Assembly: GCA_016763875.1 (NCBI GenBank)
Contig: JAESSZ010001146.1
Coordinates: forward strand, 1 to 8,390
DNA: 8,390 nucleotides
Direction: 5' to 3'
Origin: Nannocystaceae bacterium
Lineage (GTDB): Bacteria > Myxococcota_A > Polyangia > Nannocystales > Nannocystaceae
Under the pieces are notes generated by a model, which was not told the DNA's origin, made no database searches, and saw only the letters and a program-made list of their open reading frames with translations. Of the stretch, positions 1 to 6,911 are shown in pieces; position 1 is the first letter of the stretch; every line of letters begins with the position of its first letter. The position numbers were made by a program, and so were the translations under genes.

Positions 1-665
1 GCGTAGTAGAAGCGCGTGTAGGGATAACTGACGCCCGGCGGGTTTGCCTCCGCCGCAATCGCGTCGTAGCTCGCATCCGAAAGCGACAGCGACACCGCCA
101 GCGGAGCGCTTTGTGAGAACAAATCGTAGCTCCCATCGTCGCTGCGGAACTCGAGCACGGAGGACCACGCCGAGCGAGCGCACGTGCCATCAAACGCGCG
201 TGCTCGGGCGGTGTGTTTTTTCCATTCCGTCAGCTCTGCGGGCGTCGCCAGGAACTCACCGTCATCCAGTGCGACCGATGTTGCGCCCGGGGCCACGACC
301 GCACGCCAAACCACGTCACCTCTCCTAAGGATCTGGACCTCGGTCTGTGCGCCTGCGGAGGCGGTGAAACTGAGGCTCGAGTCAGAGTCGAAGATACGGA
401 CGTTGGACGACACCATCGAGATCGACGGTGCGCGTTCGCTGTCCAACCCCGCGCAAGCATCACCATCGTCGGTCTGTCCATCCGAGCTTGCGTCTGTGCC
501 GGCTCGGCCAGTGTCGGGGTCAGACTGCGAATCGGTGTCTCGCTGGTCGGTGTCGCCATCGGTCGCTGCGGTGTCCGGGCTTTCGTCTTGGCCAGTGTCC
601 CCCGAGCAGCCGGAGCCACCGATGGAGAGGCAGCCCAGGAACCCGACGAGCCGTGTGGTCGACAC
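1..665 (-). CDS. Secreted/lipoprotein-like protein, partial, possible CotH-type C-terminal domain
   Basis: Reading frame on the minus strand, open from a GTG at 665 to the left edge (221 complete codons, C-terminus missing). An in-frame TAA at 677-675 leaves this GTG as the only plausible start; no good ribosome site precedes it. Residues 1-20 form a short hydrophobic leader ending in GSGC (C20), a weak lipobox. Residues 21-70 are an Asp/Thr/Ser/Gly-rich linker of the kind myxobacteria place after lipoprotein signals. Residues 77-174 look like a beta-rich, Ig-like domain with one cysteine pair candidate (C71, C162). From about 188 the sequence (SLSLSDASYDAIAAEA, then PYTRFYY) resembles the beginning of CotH-family proteins as I remember them, which are secreted kinase-like proteins. 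That last step is inference and needs the missing C-terminus. It is divergent from the Cys-rich lipoprotein gene. The coding frame is convincing; the function is not. Confidence 0.7.
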   Translation of the reverse strand, partial: MSTTRLVGFLGCLSIGGSGCSGDTGQDESPDTAATDGDTDQRDTDSQSDPDTGRAGTDASSDGQTDDGDACAGLDSERAPSISMVSSNVRIFDSDSSLSFTASAGAQTEVQILRRGDVVWRAVVAPGATSVALDDGEFLATPAELTEWKKHTARARAFDGTCARSAWSSVLEFRSDDGSYDLFSQSAPLAVSLSLSDASYDAIAAEANPPGVSYPYTRFYY

Positions 666-778
666 TCGATGAGCTTATCAGAGCAAAAACGCGCCCCGCC
701 TCGCCGAGTATTGTCGGCTCCGTGAGCGCGACTGCACAAGTTACGCACGACGGACGACGAGCCACCACATCTCATCGC

Positions 779-793
779 AATTTATCTACAATA
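779..793 (+). promoter_or_regulatory. AT-rich island with a -10-like hexamer upstream of the lipoprotein gene
   Basis: In a very GC-rich region, 779-793 (aatttatctacaata) is a conspicuous AT-rich patch. It contains TACAAT at 787-792, one mismatch from TATAAT. No good TTGACA-like -35 box lies 16-18 bases upstream. It sits about 54 bases before the ATG at 846 and could drive the lipoprotein/radical SAM pair. The divergent gene starting at 665 may share the region, but I see no clear box for it. Confidence 0.3.
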
Positions 794-845
794 GACTCGG
801 ATCGATTCGCGAGTCTCGGTTACCAACCTGCAAGTGGCGACTTTC

Positions 846-1910
846 ATGAAGAACTGTAGTGCGTGCGCTCGGCACGTCATGCGCGAGGAGGTCACGTGCC
901 CCTTCTGCGACGCTGCGCTCGCGACCGCGAACCCCTGGCGTGCGTACACCGTGGTGATCGGGATCTCCGTTGGTCTCATGGCCACCGCTTGTGGGCCCGC
1001 CGCGGTGGACAACGACAGCGGCACGTCGGGATCCGGCAGCTTGAGCACGACGGGCGGGCCGAGTGCGAGCACGCAGGCATCCGGGTCTGTGACGGGCGCC
1101 GGTTCCACGAACTCGACCGGTTCGGGCGACACCGTCGCCACGACTGAGCAGGCGGACTCAGGGACTGACGCCATCGACGACTCGGACGATCAGGGCTGCT
1201 CGTTCTACGCGGGCTGCTCCCCTGACATGGGTTCGGGCACCACCCTGGAGTGCGACATCTTTGAGCAGGACTGTCCGGACGGGGAAAAATGCATGGCGTG
1301 GGCCGCCGACGGGGGCACCTGGAACGCTACACGCTGCAGCCCCTTGGATGCCGACCCCGACCAACCAGGCGAAGCGTGCTCCACCGAGGGCGGCGGCATG
1401 AGCGGGGTCGACTCATGCGACGTCGGTGCGATGTGCTGGGGCGTGAACGCTCAGTCCAACGTCGGTGAGTGCATCGCGATGTGCCAAGGCAGCCTGCTCG
1501 ACGCAACCTGCCCAGAGATTGGCACCGTGTGTTCCATCTCCAACTTGGACGCGCTTGCCGTGTGCGTCCCTGGCTGTCACCCGCTTATGCAGGACTGCGC
1601 GCAGAACGAAGGCTGTATTCCCACCAGCAGCGGTGAGTTCGCATGTTTTCCGCAGTTGGGCACGGACGGCGCCCACGGTGAGGCGTGCAGTGGCCCCGAC
1701 ACGTGCGACCCCGGGCTGACCTGCGTCGACGCCGAGCTGCACACGAGCTGCCAATCGGACCAGTGCTGCAGCACCTACTGCGACACCGCGAATACTGATG
1801 CCGATGCTGAGTGCCAAGCACTCGACGCGGGGCAAGCATGCGTCGCCTGGTACGTTGAAGGACGAGCACCGAGCGGGTACGACAACGTCGGGGTCTGCGC
1901 GACCCCATGA
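846..1910 (+). CDS. Cys-rich lipoprotein with N-terminal zinc-ribbon-like motif
   Basis: 354 aa from ATG 846; an in-frame GTG at 834 would add four residues, and neither start has a strong ribosome site. Order of parts: a zinc-ribbon-like CxxC-x10-CxxC (C4, C7, C18, C21); a hydrophobic segment at about 34-48 ending in ATAC, with C49 the likely lipidated cysteine; a Ser/Thr/Gly-rich linker at about 57-115; then a Cys-rich ectodomain with 28 cysteines (118-351), probably disulfide-bonded outside the cytoplasm. The ectodomain contains two copies of a two-part module: CDIFEQDC (136-143) matches CHPLMQDC (244-251), and GEAC (175-178) matches GEAC (278-281), each followed by a C-D-x-G-x-x-C stretch. 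I recall similar proteins in several copies in Nannocystis-type genomes, without a known function. The stop overlaps the start of the radical SAM gene (ATGA), so the two are probably co-translated. It could be a structural surface protein or a substrate of that enzyme. Confidence 0.88.
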   Translation: MKNCSACARHVMREEVTCPFCDAALATANPWRAYTVVIGISVGLMATACGPAAVDNDSGTSGSGSLSTTGGPSASTQASGSVTGAGSTNSTGSGDTVATTEQADSGTDAIDDSDDQGCSFYAGCSPDMGSGTTLECDIFEQDCPDGEKCMAWAADGGTWNATRCSPLDADPDQPGEACSTEGGGMSGVDSCDVGAMCWGVNAQSNVGECIAMCQGSLLDATCPEIGTVCSISNLDALAVCVPGCHPLMQDCAQNEGCIPTSSGEFACFPQLGTDGAHGEACSGPDTCDPGLTCVDAELHTSCQSDQCCSTYCDTANTDADAECQALDAGQACVAWYVEGRAPSGYDNVGVCATP

Positions 1911-3238
1911 AACTCAAGGAGGCACGCCGCCGCCTGCAGGTCGTCGATCAGCTGCCCACCCCCGACACTCGCCAGCTGTCCAAGCGATGGTCGGGCACCG
2001 CCCCGACCCCGCGATTGGCGGTCTGGGAGATCACGTTGGCGTGCGACCAAAAGTGCATCCACTGTGGTTCGCGGGCAGGCGAGGCGCGCCCAGGAGAACT
2101 GAGCACCGAGGAGTGCCTCGACCTCGTGCGACAGATGCGGGAGATCGGCGTCGGCGAGGTCGTGCTCGTTGGGGGCGAGGCCTATCTCCGCAACGACTCC
2201 ATCCTGATCATTCGGGCGATCCGCGAGGCGGGCATGTCGGCCACGATGACAACGGGCGGCCGGACCCTGACCCGTGCGCGCGCCGACGCAATGGTCCAGG
2301 CGGGGATAAGCGCGGTCAACGTCTCGATCGACGGGATGCAGCAAGCGCACGACAAGCTGCGCGGAGTCCAGGGAAGCTGGCACGCCGCGTTTGCGGCGAT
2401 TGGGCATTTGCGCGCGGCGGGGGCCCAGGTGCACTGCAATACGCAGATCAACCGCCTCACCAGGCAGGACCTGCGGCCACTGCAGCGCGAGCTCAGCCAG
2501 GCGGGTATTACGGCGTGGCAACTGCAGATCACAGCGCCCTTCGGCAACGCGGGCGACCACCCCGAGATTCTGCTGCAGCCGTACATGTACCCAGAGCTGT
2601 TTGACGAACTCGACAAGCTCGCCGACGAGGCCGACCTGTTGGGCATGAAGCTGTGGCCCGCCAACAACCTCGGGTACTTCGGCCCGCTGGAGTCACGACT
2701 TCGCCGGTTGCAAAAACGCGGCGCACACTACAAAGGATGCGGCGCAGGTCGCTATACACTGGGCATCGAGGCCAACGGCGCGATCAAAGGATGTCCGAGC
2801 TTGGGCGGGGCAGCGAACATCGGCGGGTACATCCGCGAGCACTCGCTCCGGCAGATCTGGGAACATGCCCAAGAGCTCAAGTACACGCGCAAGCGCACGA
2901 AGAAAGAGCTCTGGGGCTACTGCGCGGACTGCTACTACGCCGATATCTGCCGTGGCGGCTGCACCGCGACCGCCGAGCCGCTATTGGGACGGCCGGGGAA
3001 CAATCCGTGGTGCCATCATCGTGCACAGGAGCTGGCGCGCAAAGGCCTGCGCGAGGGAATTGAGTTGGTGAGCAAAGGGCCTGGCCTCCCGTTCGACCAC
3101 GGCCTGTACCGGTTGATCACCGAATCACTCGATCCGGCACAACGCGAAGCGAACGGACCGATCTCGATCGAGGAACCGCGGACCACCCGAGTCGTCGACC
3201 CGATGGGTCCAGGCCGGCCGGCGACGGCGCTAGACTGA
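1907..3238 (+). CDS. Radical SAM/SPASM domain protein, probable peptide or protein maturase
   Basis: 443 aa. The radical SAM cluster motif CxxxCxxC is C46, C50, C53 (ACDQKCIHCGSRAG), which binds the [4Fe-4S] cluster that cleaves S-adenosylmethionine. A GGE motif follows at 89-91 (VLVGGEAYL). The C-terminal SPASM domain is complete: C278, C296 (GX4C form, from G291), then C339-x2-C342-x5-C348-x3-C352 and C369, seven cysteines fit to hold two auxiliary clusters. A tail of about 70 residues follows, including GLPFDHGLYRL. The SPASM family includes PqqE, AlbA and anSME, which act on peptides or proteins; the substrate here is unknown. The ATG overlaps the lipoprotein stop by four bases, implying translational coupling and a link to that Cys-rich protein. 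No short precursor-peptide gene is evident on either side. The family is secure; the maturase role is inferred. Confidence 0.93.
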   Translation: MKLKEARRRLQVVDQLPTPDTRQLSKRWSGTAPTPRLAVWEITLACDQKCIHCGSRAGEARPGELSTEECLDLVRQMREIGVGEVVLVGGEAYLRNDSILIIRAIREAGMSATMTTGGRTLTRARADAMVQAGISAVNVSIDGMQQAHDKLRGVQGSWHAAFAAIGHLRAAGAQVHCNTQINRLTRQDLRPLQRELSQAGITAWQLQITAPFGNAGDHPEILLQPYMYPELFDELDKLADEADLLGMKLWPANNLGYFGPLESRLRRLQKRGAHYKGCGAGRYTLGIEANGAIKGCPSLGGAANIGGYIREHSLRQIWEHAQELKYTRKRTKKELWGYCADCYYADICRGGCTATAEPLLGRPGNNPWCHHRAQELARKGLREGIELVSKGPGLPFDHGLYRLITESLDPAQREANGPISIEEPRTTRVVDPMGPGRPATALD

Positions 3239-3306
3239 GTGCAGGCGACTTTTTTTGCCGTGGCCGTACCCATCGACCGCGGCCGATCGTCCCTTGTGCA
3301 AGGCGG

Positions 3307-4260
3307 ATGACGACGAACCACCACAACCGCGCGGGACTCCCGCTTGTTCTCGCGGCAATCGAGCGCAATCGAGCGCGGGTCTGGGCGCTTTGCTACCGTC
3401 TCACGGGCGATCGTTCCCACGCGGACGACCTCAGCCAGGAAGCCATGGCTCGCGCGATCGAACGCTGCGCCCAGCTTTCGGGCGATGACGCGACGGGATG
3501 GTTGCTGCGTCTCACCGGCCGGCTTTGCCTGGACTTTCTTCGTCGTCGCAAGACGGCATTGCGGATCAATGAACTGGCGGATCCTGTCGTCGTGCCGCCC
3601 ATGGATCCGGGGGTGCGCGAACCGGAGGACACGTTGATCCTACGCGAGGATTTTCGGTACGCGGTTGTGGTCGCACTCGCGCGCCTGCCTCCGCGTCAGC
3701 GCGTCGCGCTAGTCTTACGGGAGGTGTGCGAGCTGTCGCTCACGGAGATTGCCGACGCGCTCGAAGTCGGGCCCAACGCCGCCAAATCAGTGCTGCACCG
3801 AGCCCGAGTCGCTTTGGCCCAGGCCCGGGTGCACACGGACGTGGACACGCCAGTGGACGTGCACGTCGTGGAGCAGTTCGCCCACGCCGTCAGCGCGGGT
3901 GATATCGACCGAATCACCAGGCTCCTTGCGACAGACGTCTGGGGGCTCGTGGACGGTGGCGACCATGTTCGGACCGCGACAAAACCGACCTTCGGACCAA
4001 AGGCGGTCGCCAGGCAGTGGGCCAACGCCAAACGCCGCTTGGCGACCGGGGTCACGACCGAGGTCATGATCGTCAACGCTGAGCCTGCGGTCCTCATTCG
4101 CGTGGTGGGCCACGACACGGTGCTGGCGGTCGTGCACCTGGAAACTCGCGGAGGTCGGATACGTGCGCTGCGGGTCAACCGGGACCCCGTCAGAATCGCA
4201 CGACTGGGACCGGTACCGACCGTACCCATTGACCCTCGCCGTCCGTCTTTACGGACGTGA
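3307..4260 (+). CDS. ECF-type RNA polymerase sigma factor with SnoaL-like C-terminal domain
   Basis: 317 aa, longer than a plain ECF factor of about 180 aa. Region 2 is at about 18-82 (ARVWALCYRLTGDRSHADDLSQEAM, given here in two parts: ARVWALCYRLTGD and DDLSQEAM, then GRLCLDFLRRRK), binding the -10 element and core polymerase. Region 4 is at about 118-172 (LARLPPRQRVALVLREV, SLTEIADALEVGPNAAKSVLHRAR split over 144-166), with the helix-turn-helix for the -35 element. Residues 185-293 resemble the SnoaL/NTF2-like fold of the SigJ/ECF41-like groups, including a DGGD at 216-219. In those groups the extension modulates sigma activity in place of an anti-sigma factor, and none is encoded nearby. 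I do not see the linker motif typical of classical ECF41. ATG 3307 has AAGGCGG directly before it, too close to be an ideal ribosome site. The stop overlaps the next gene's GTG (GTGA). Confidence 0.88.
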   Translation: MTTNHHNRAGLPLVLAAIERNRARVWALCYRLTGDRSHADDLSQEAMARAIERCAQLSGDDATGWLLRLTGRLCLDFLRRRKTALRINELADPVVVPPMDPGVREPEDTLILREDFRYAVVVALARLPPRQRVALVLREVCELSLTEIADALEVGPNAAKSVLHRARVALAQARVHTDVDTPVDVHVVEQFAHAVSAGDIDRITRLLATDVWGLVDGGDHVRTATKPTFGPKAVARQWANAKRRLATGVTTEVMIVNAEPAVLIRVVGHDTVLAVVHLETRGGRIRALRVNRDPVRIARLGPVPTVPIDPRRPSLRT

Positions 4261-5042
4261 ACACGCAAACTGGCATTGCCCTTCTTGGGAGCGCCGTCGT
4301 CTGGCTGCTACTGGAGAGGCGGAAAGACTCGCGTCGACTAAGCGCCAGAGTACTGCGACCAGGCGTCCGCATTGACCTGACGTTTGTTGTCCTGGGCTAC
4401 CTCTTGCTGACGTTGCCGACGCTGTACTACGTGCGTGTCGCCACCGAGGGATTCAACGCCGCGTTCGGTTCCCGTTTACAGAGCGTGGCGCTCCCGTTGT
4501 CGATACGCGTGCTCGTCGCGGTGGTCCTTCTCGACCTTGGCGGGTACTTCGTCCACCGCCTGCTGCACAGGGTGGGCCCGCTGTGGGAGTTCCACAAGGT
4601 GCACCACAGCTCGCCGATGCTCGATTGGCTGGCGACGTTTCGTTCGCATCTGGTCGAGCAGGTGTTCCGACGGGCGTTCACACCGCTCCTGCTGTTCGCG
4701 CTCGGCATGTCGATGGATGCGATTGTGTTGGGCTCGGCGGTCATCGTGGGTTGGGCGATGTTCGGCCACGCCAACATCGGCTGGTCGCTGCGGCCGCTCG
4801 AGTGGGTGCTCATCACCCCCCGCCTGCATCATCTGCATCACGTACCGGCCACCAGCCAGAAGAACTTCGCTGTGGTGTTCTCGTGTTGGGACCGATGGAT
4901 GGGCACGCTGGCAACTCAAACGGCGCCTGCGGACTGCGTTTTGGGGGTGCCCGACGAAGTCACAACCTACCCAACTCGGTTCTTTGACTTGCTTCGTGAA
5001 CCGTTCAGTCGCCTGGTCTCCCGAAACGAGCGTTCTCCGTGA
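4257..5042 (+). CDS. Fatty acid hydroxylase / sterol desaturase family membrane protein
   Basis: 261 aa, GTG start overlapping the sigma factor stop as GTGA. The histidine signature of the membrane di-iron oxygenase family is present in order: HRLLH at 100-104 (HX3H), HKVHH at 113-117 (HX2HH), H131, H171 in a GHANIGW stretch, and HHLHH at 191-195 (HX2HH). Hydrophobic segments lie at about 6-20, 40-60, 78-98 and 141-170, so it is integral to the cytoplasmic membrane. Family members hydroxylate or desaturate sterols, fatty acids, carotenoids or ether lipids using O2; the substrate here cannot be read from sequence. Length and motif spacing are normal for bacterial members and the protein appears intact. 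Coupling to a sigma factor suggests induced expression, perhaps a change in membrane lipids under stress; that is inference. Confidence 0.9.
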   Translation: MNTQTGIALLGSAVVWLLLERRKDSRRLSARVLRPGVRIDLTFVVLGYLLLTLPTLYYVRVATEGFNAAFGSRLQSVALPLSIRVLVAVVLLDLGGYFVHRLLHRVGPLWEFHKVHHSSPMLDWLATFRSHLVEQVFRRAFTPLLLFALGMSMDAIVLGSAVIVGWAMFGHANIGWSLRPLEWVLITPRLHHLHHVPATSQKNFAVVFSCWDRWMGTLATQTAPADCVLGVPDEVTTYPTRFFDLLREPFSRLVSRNERSP

Positions 5043-5144
5043 CGCGCCGACAGCCTGCTCCGGACCTCACCTCACCAAATGGATCTCCCCAGGAAGCAGC
5101 GCACCGCGGGGACTTTCTTGGCCTCGCGGGGCGTCTCGTGTCGG

Positions 5145-6035
5145 ATGGCCGCTGTGACCCGCAAGCTCAGGGCAAGCCGATGGTTGGCGCGCACGGGCTG
5201 GATGATGCTGACGCTCGTATGTTCGGCGTTCTCGGCGGGCGTCGTCCACGCAGAGGCGCCTGCGCCGGATGGAAACTGTATCCGCGCAGACCAGCGATTC
5301 GTATCCCGGGAGCACGGCCAAGTGTTTCGGATCGAGAGTGGCGCCGACGGTGCATGCGACCGCCTCGTTGTCTACGCTCTGGGGTCACAGGCACGCCTGT
5401 CTTCGCACGCGCTCCCCGGCTGCGGCTATGGTTGCGTTCTTGGACCGCTGACCTCGACCTCAAATCCGCGATTGGTAGTTCGAGGCCAAGGTTCATTTAT
5501 GGTCTATGACCTCAAGCTCCGCAGGCTTGGGGACACCGTCACCCCGACTTTTCGCGGACAGGGAGCTGATGCACAAAGTGGAACCCTATCTTTCCACGGT
5601 CTGATGCGGGGAAGGTTCTTGCTGTGCTACGTGGTCGACAGTGGCGTGTGCCTGTTTGACCTCGGCCGCAGTCAGGGGCCCGCGGAGTTGGCCCATGTCG
5701 ACAGCGCGAACGACCACGCTGGGTTGTTCAGCCCTTTTCCGGGTGTTCATATATTCGGCGAGTCCTCTTCCGCATACACCGTAGTCTATGGGCGCAAGGC
5801 CAACCCCACGATGCTCAGAGCACGGCGGCTCAAGGCGCGGGATACGGACAGTGGCTTCACACCAGGGATCGAAGTCTTCACCTGCGGAGACCAGCATGGC
5901 TGCCACTACGTGGTCCTCACTCAGGCACGCAGCTATCTTGTGATCGACCTGCATGCAGGCAAGCGGCACACCTTCCCGCGAGGTGGCCGGAGTGCCCGCG
6001 CGAAGTTGGAATCGTTTGTGAGCCGCGCCCGGTGA
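5145..6035 (+). CDS. Secreted Cys-containing protein of unknown function
   Basis: I do not recognise a family. From ATG 5145 it is 296 aa; an ATG at 5079 would add 22 residues and a GTG at 5154 would remove three. I prefer 5145 because it gives a normal signal peptide: basic n-region (RKLRASRWLARTG), hydrophobic core (WMMLTLVCSAFSAGVV) and likely cleavage after AHA-type VHA near residue 36. The mature part has eight cysteines, C45, C71, C93, C97, C161, C169, C247, C253, the last six in close pairs (x3, x7, x5). Three stretches repeat a pattern of hydrophobic strand ending in a DL pair: SFMVYDLKL (117-125), GVCLFDLGR (167-175) and SYLVIDLHAG (264-273), each soon after a cysteine pair. This suggests repeated beta sheets, possibly a small propeller. 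It follows the hydroxylase gene in the same direction with a gap of about 100 bases and converges on the next gene, ending 20 bases from its stop. Confidence 0.75.
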   Translation: MAAVTRKLRASRWLARTGWMMLTLVCSAFSAGVVHAEAPAPDGNCIRADQRFVSREHGQVFRIESGADGACDRLVVYALGSQARLSSHALPGCGYGCVLGPLTSTSNPRLVVRGQGSFMVYDLKLRRLGDTVTPTFRGQGADAQSGTLSFHGLMRGRFLLCYVVDSGVCLFDLGRSQGPAELAHVDSANDHAGLFSPFPGVHIFGESSSAYTVVYGRKANPTMLRARRLKARDTDSGFTPGIEVFTCGDQHGCHYVVLTQARSYLVIDLHAGKRHTFPRGGRSARAKLESFVSRAR

Positions 6036-6055
6036 CAGGTGTTTCGTTCGCGGTA

Positions 6056-6751
6056 TCACCCGAAGGTGCGCTCAATCGACTCGCCCAGCACACGCGACGC
6101 GCCCGACTCGAGCAGTCCGCCGTGTCCACCGATGAGCCGATCGAACGGTAGGCTCACCAAGCGATCGAAGTCGTCACGCAGTGACCCGCCTGGCGGGGTC
6201 TGAATCTTGCGCCACGGAGGTCCGATCTGCGCGGGGTTCTTGAAACCCATGAGGGACGTGATGATACTGGCCCCCATCGACATCAGCGGATGCGGGACCC
6301 AGTGCTGCACGCTATCGCAGGTTATCAGCAGCCCTCCGTCTCGCTCGACATGAAGCGCGGCCTCGGGCGAAAGGGTGTCTCGGAATCGAAAGACTTTCAC
6401 GCCCGGAAGCGGAAGCTCGGTTGCTTCCGTCAGCTCGGTTGCCCCGCCCTGAGGATCGGCCGCCCATAGCTTGGCTTTGTAACGATCGACGTAATACGCG
6501 TCGTCCATACCGTGGCCCCCGATTTTCATGATGTGAGCGACCTTGCCCAGGGCATCGAGGGCAGCTTCGCCCTGTGCGTTGAGCCGAACTGAGTTGACCA
6601 CGGTCAGCTCCCCCTCGTGTCGCAGCACCACCATGTTGCGGACCAATCGCACGAGCGGTTTGAACGAGACTGATCCTGTGACGTACCAGGCGTCGTCGAA
6701 AATCGGTTGGAGGTCTCCGTGTGGCTCGACTGCGAGGATTGGGCTCGGCAT
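6056..6751 (-). CDS. Metallo-beta-lactamase-fold-like protein (DUF4336-like)
   Basis: 231 aa from ATG 6751. No signal peptide or membrane segment is evident, so probably cytoplasmic. The layout follows the metallo-beta-lactamase fold: early strands with NMVVLRHEGELTVVNSVRL, then IGGHGMDDAYYVDRY at 77-91 where the first metal motif would lie, then LLITCDSVQHWV (D146) in the place of the bridging-Asp strand, and LIGGHGGLL (H210) in the place of the late His motif. The canonical HxHxDH is reduced to HGMDD (80-84), so the metal site is incomplete or unusual; in this it resembles DUF4336 proteins as I remember them. Function is unknown. The gene is on the same strand as trmO, about 160 bases downstream of it, with a perfect hairpin between, so separate transcription or attenuation is plausible. 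Its stop faces the stop of the secreted-protein gene. Confidence 0.78.
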   Translation of the reverse strand: MPSPILAVEPHGDLQPIFDDAWYVTGSVSFKPLVRLVRNMVVLRHEGELTVVNSVRLNAQGEAALDALGKVAHIMKIGGHGMDDAYYVDRYKAKLWAADPQGGATELTEATELPLPGVKVFRFRDTLSPEAALHVERDGGLLITCDSVQHWVPHPLMSMGASIITSLMGFKNPAQIGPPWRKIQTPPGGSLRDDFDRLVSLPFDRLIGGHGGLLESGASRVLGESIERTFG

Positions 6752-6813
6752 TGGCCGGGCATCGTAGCGATGGCGATCATCGGCGTCGATTGGGCGAGCG
6801 GCCCTACAACGCG

Positions 6814-6840
6814 GTCTCCTGACAGAGGATGTCAGGAGAC
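6814..6840. repeat. Perfect 11-bp inverted repeat (hairpin) between trmO and the MBL-like gene
   Basis: GTCTCCTGACA at 6814-6824 pairs without mismatch with TGTCAGGAGAC at 6830-6840 around a five-base loop (GAGGA). It lies 72 bases beyond the trmO stop in the direction of trmO transcription, and 63 bases before the MBL-like start. No run of T follows on either strand, so it is not a standard Rho-independent terminator. It could be an mRNA-stabilising stem, a Rho-linked terminator or a repressor site. Confidence 0.75.
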
Positions 6841-6857
6841 ATCAGCATGGTCTGATG
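6840..6857. repeat. Second small inverted repeat adjoining the main hairpin
   Basis: CATCAG at 6840-6845 pairs with CTGATG at 6852-6857 around a six-base loop (CATGGT). It shares one base with the 11-bp hairpin to its left, so two stems stack side by side or compete. At six base pairs it could be chance on its own; its position is what makes it worth listing. Confidence 0.4.
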
Positions 6858-6911
6858 GGTGCTATCCACATAGGCCGGGGACCCGACGAACGTCGCCGCC
6901 GACAACGCCAA

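Noticed and set aside
230..775. Minus-strand open frame of 181 codons
   Set aside because: It overlaps the partial CotH-like gene in another frame; the chosen frame shows a leader, an acidic linker and sensible protein composition, while this one is Arg/Ser/Pro-rich noise.
1916..1922. Perfect AAGGAGG just downstream of the radical SAM ATG
   Set aside because: It encodes Lys-Glu in frame (codons 4-5), and no ATG, GTG or TTG lies at proper spacing after it in frame; the ATGA overlap at 1907 is the better start.
1775..2560. Minus-strand open frame of 261 codons opposite the lipoprotein/radical SAM junction
   Set aside because: It is antisense to two well-supported genes and has no recognisable motif or plausible start context.
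3240..3260. Run of seven T after the radical SAM gene as a Rho-independent terminator
   Set aside because: The sequence before it forms only very short stems, so there is no stable hairpin next to the T run; read-through into the sigma factor gene remains possible.
3696..4268. Minus-strand open frame of 190 codons opposite the sigma factor
   Set aside because: Ser/Thr/Arg-rich shadow of a clear sigma-70 family gene with no domain of its own.
5079..5144. Upstream ATG for the secreted protein
   Set aside because: It would put 22 extra residues ahead of an otherwise normal signal peptide and has no ribosome site; it cannot be fully excluded.
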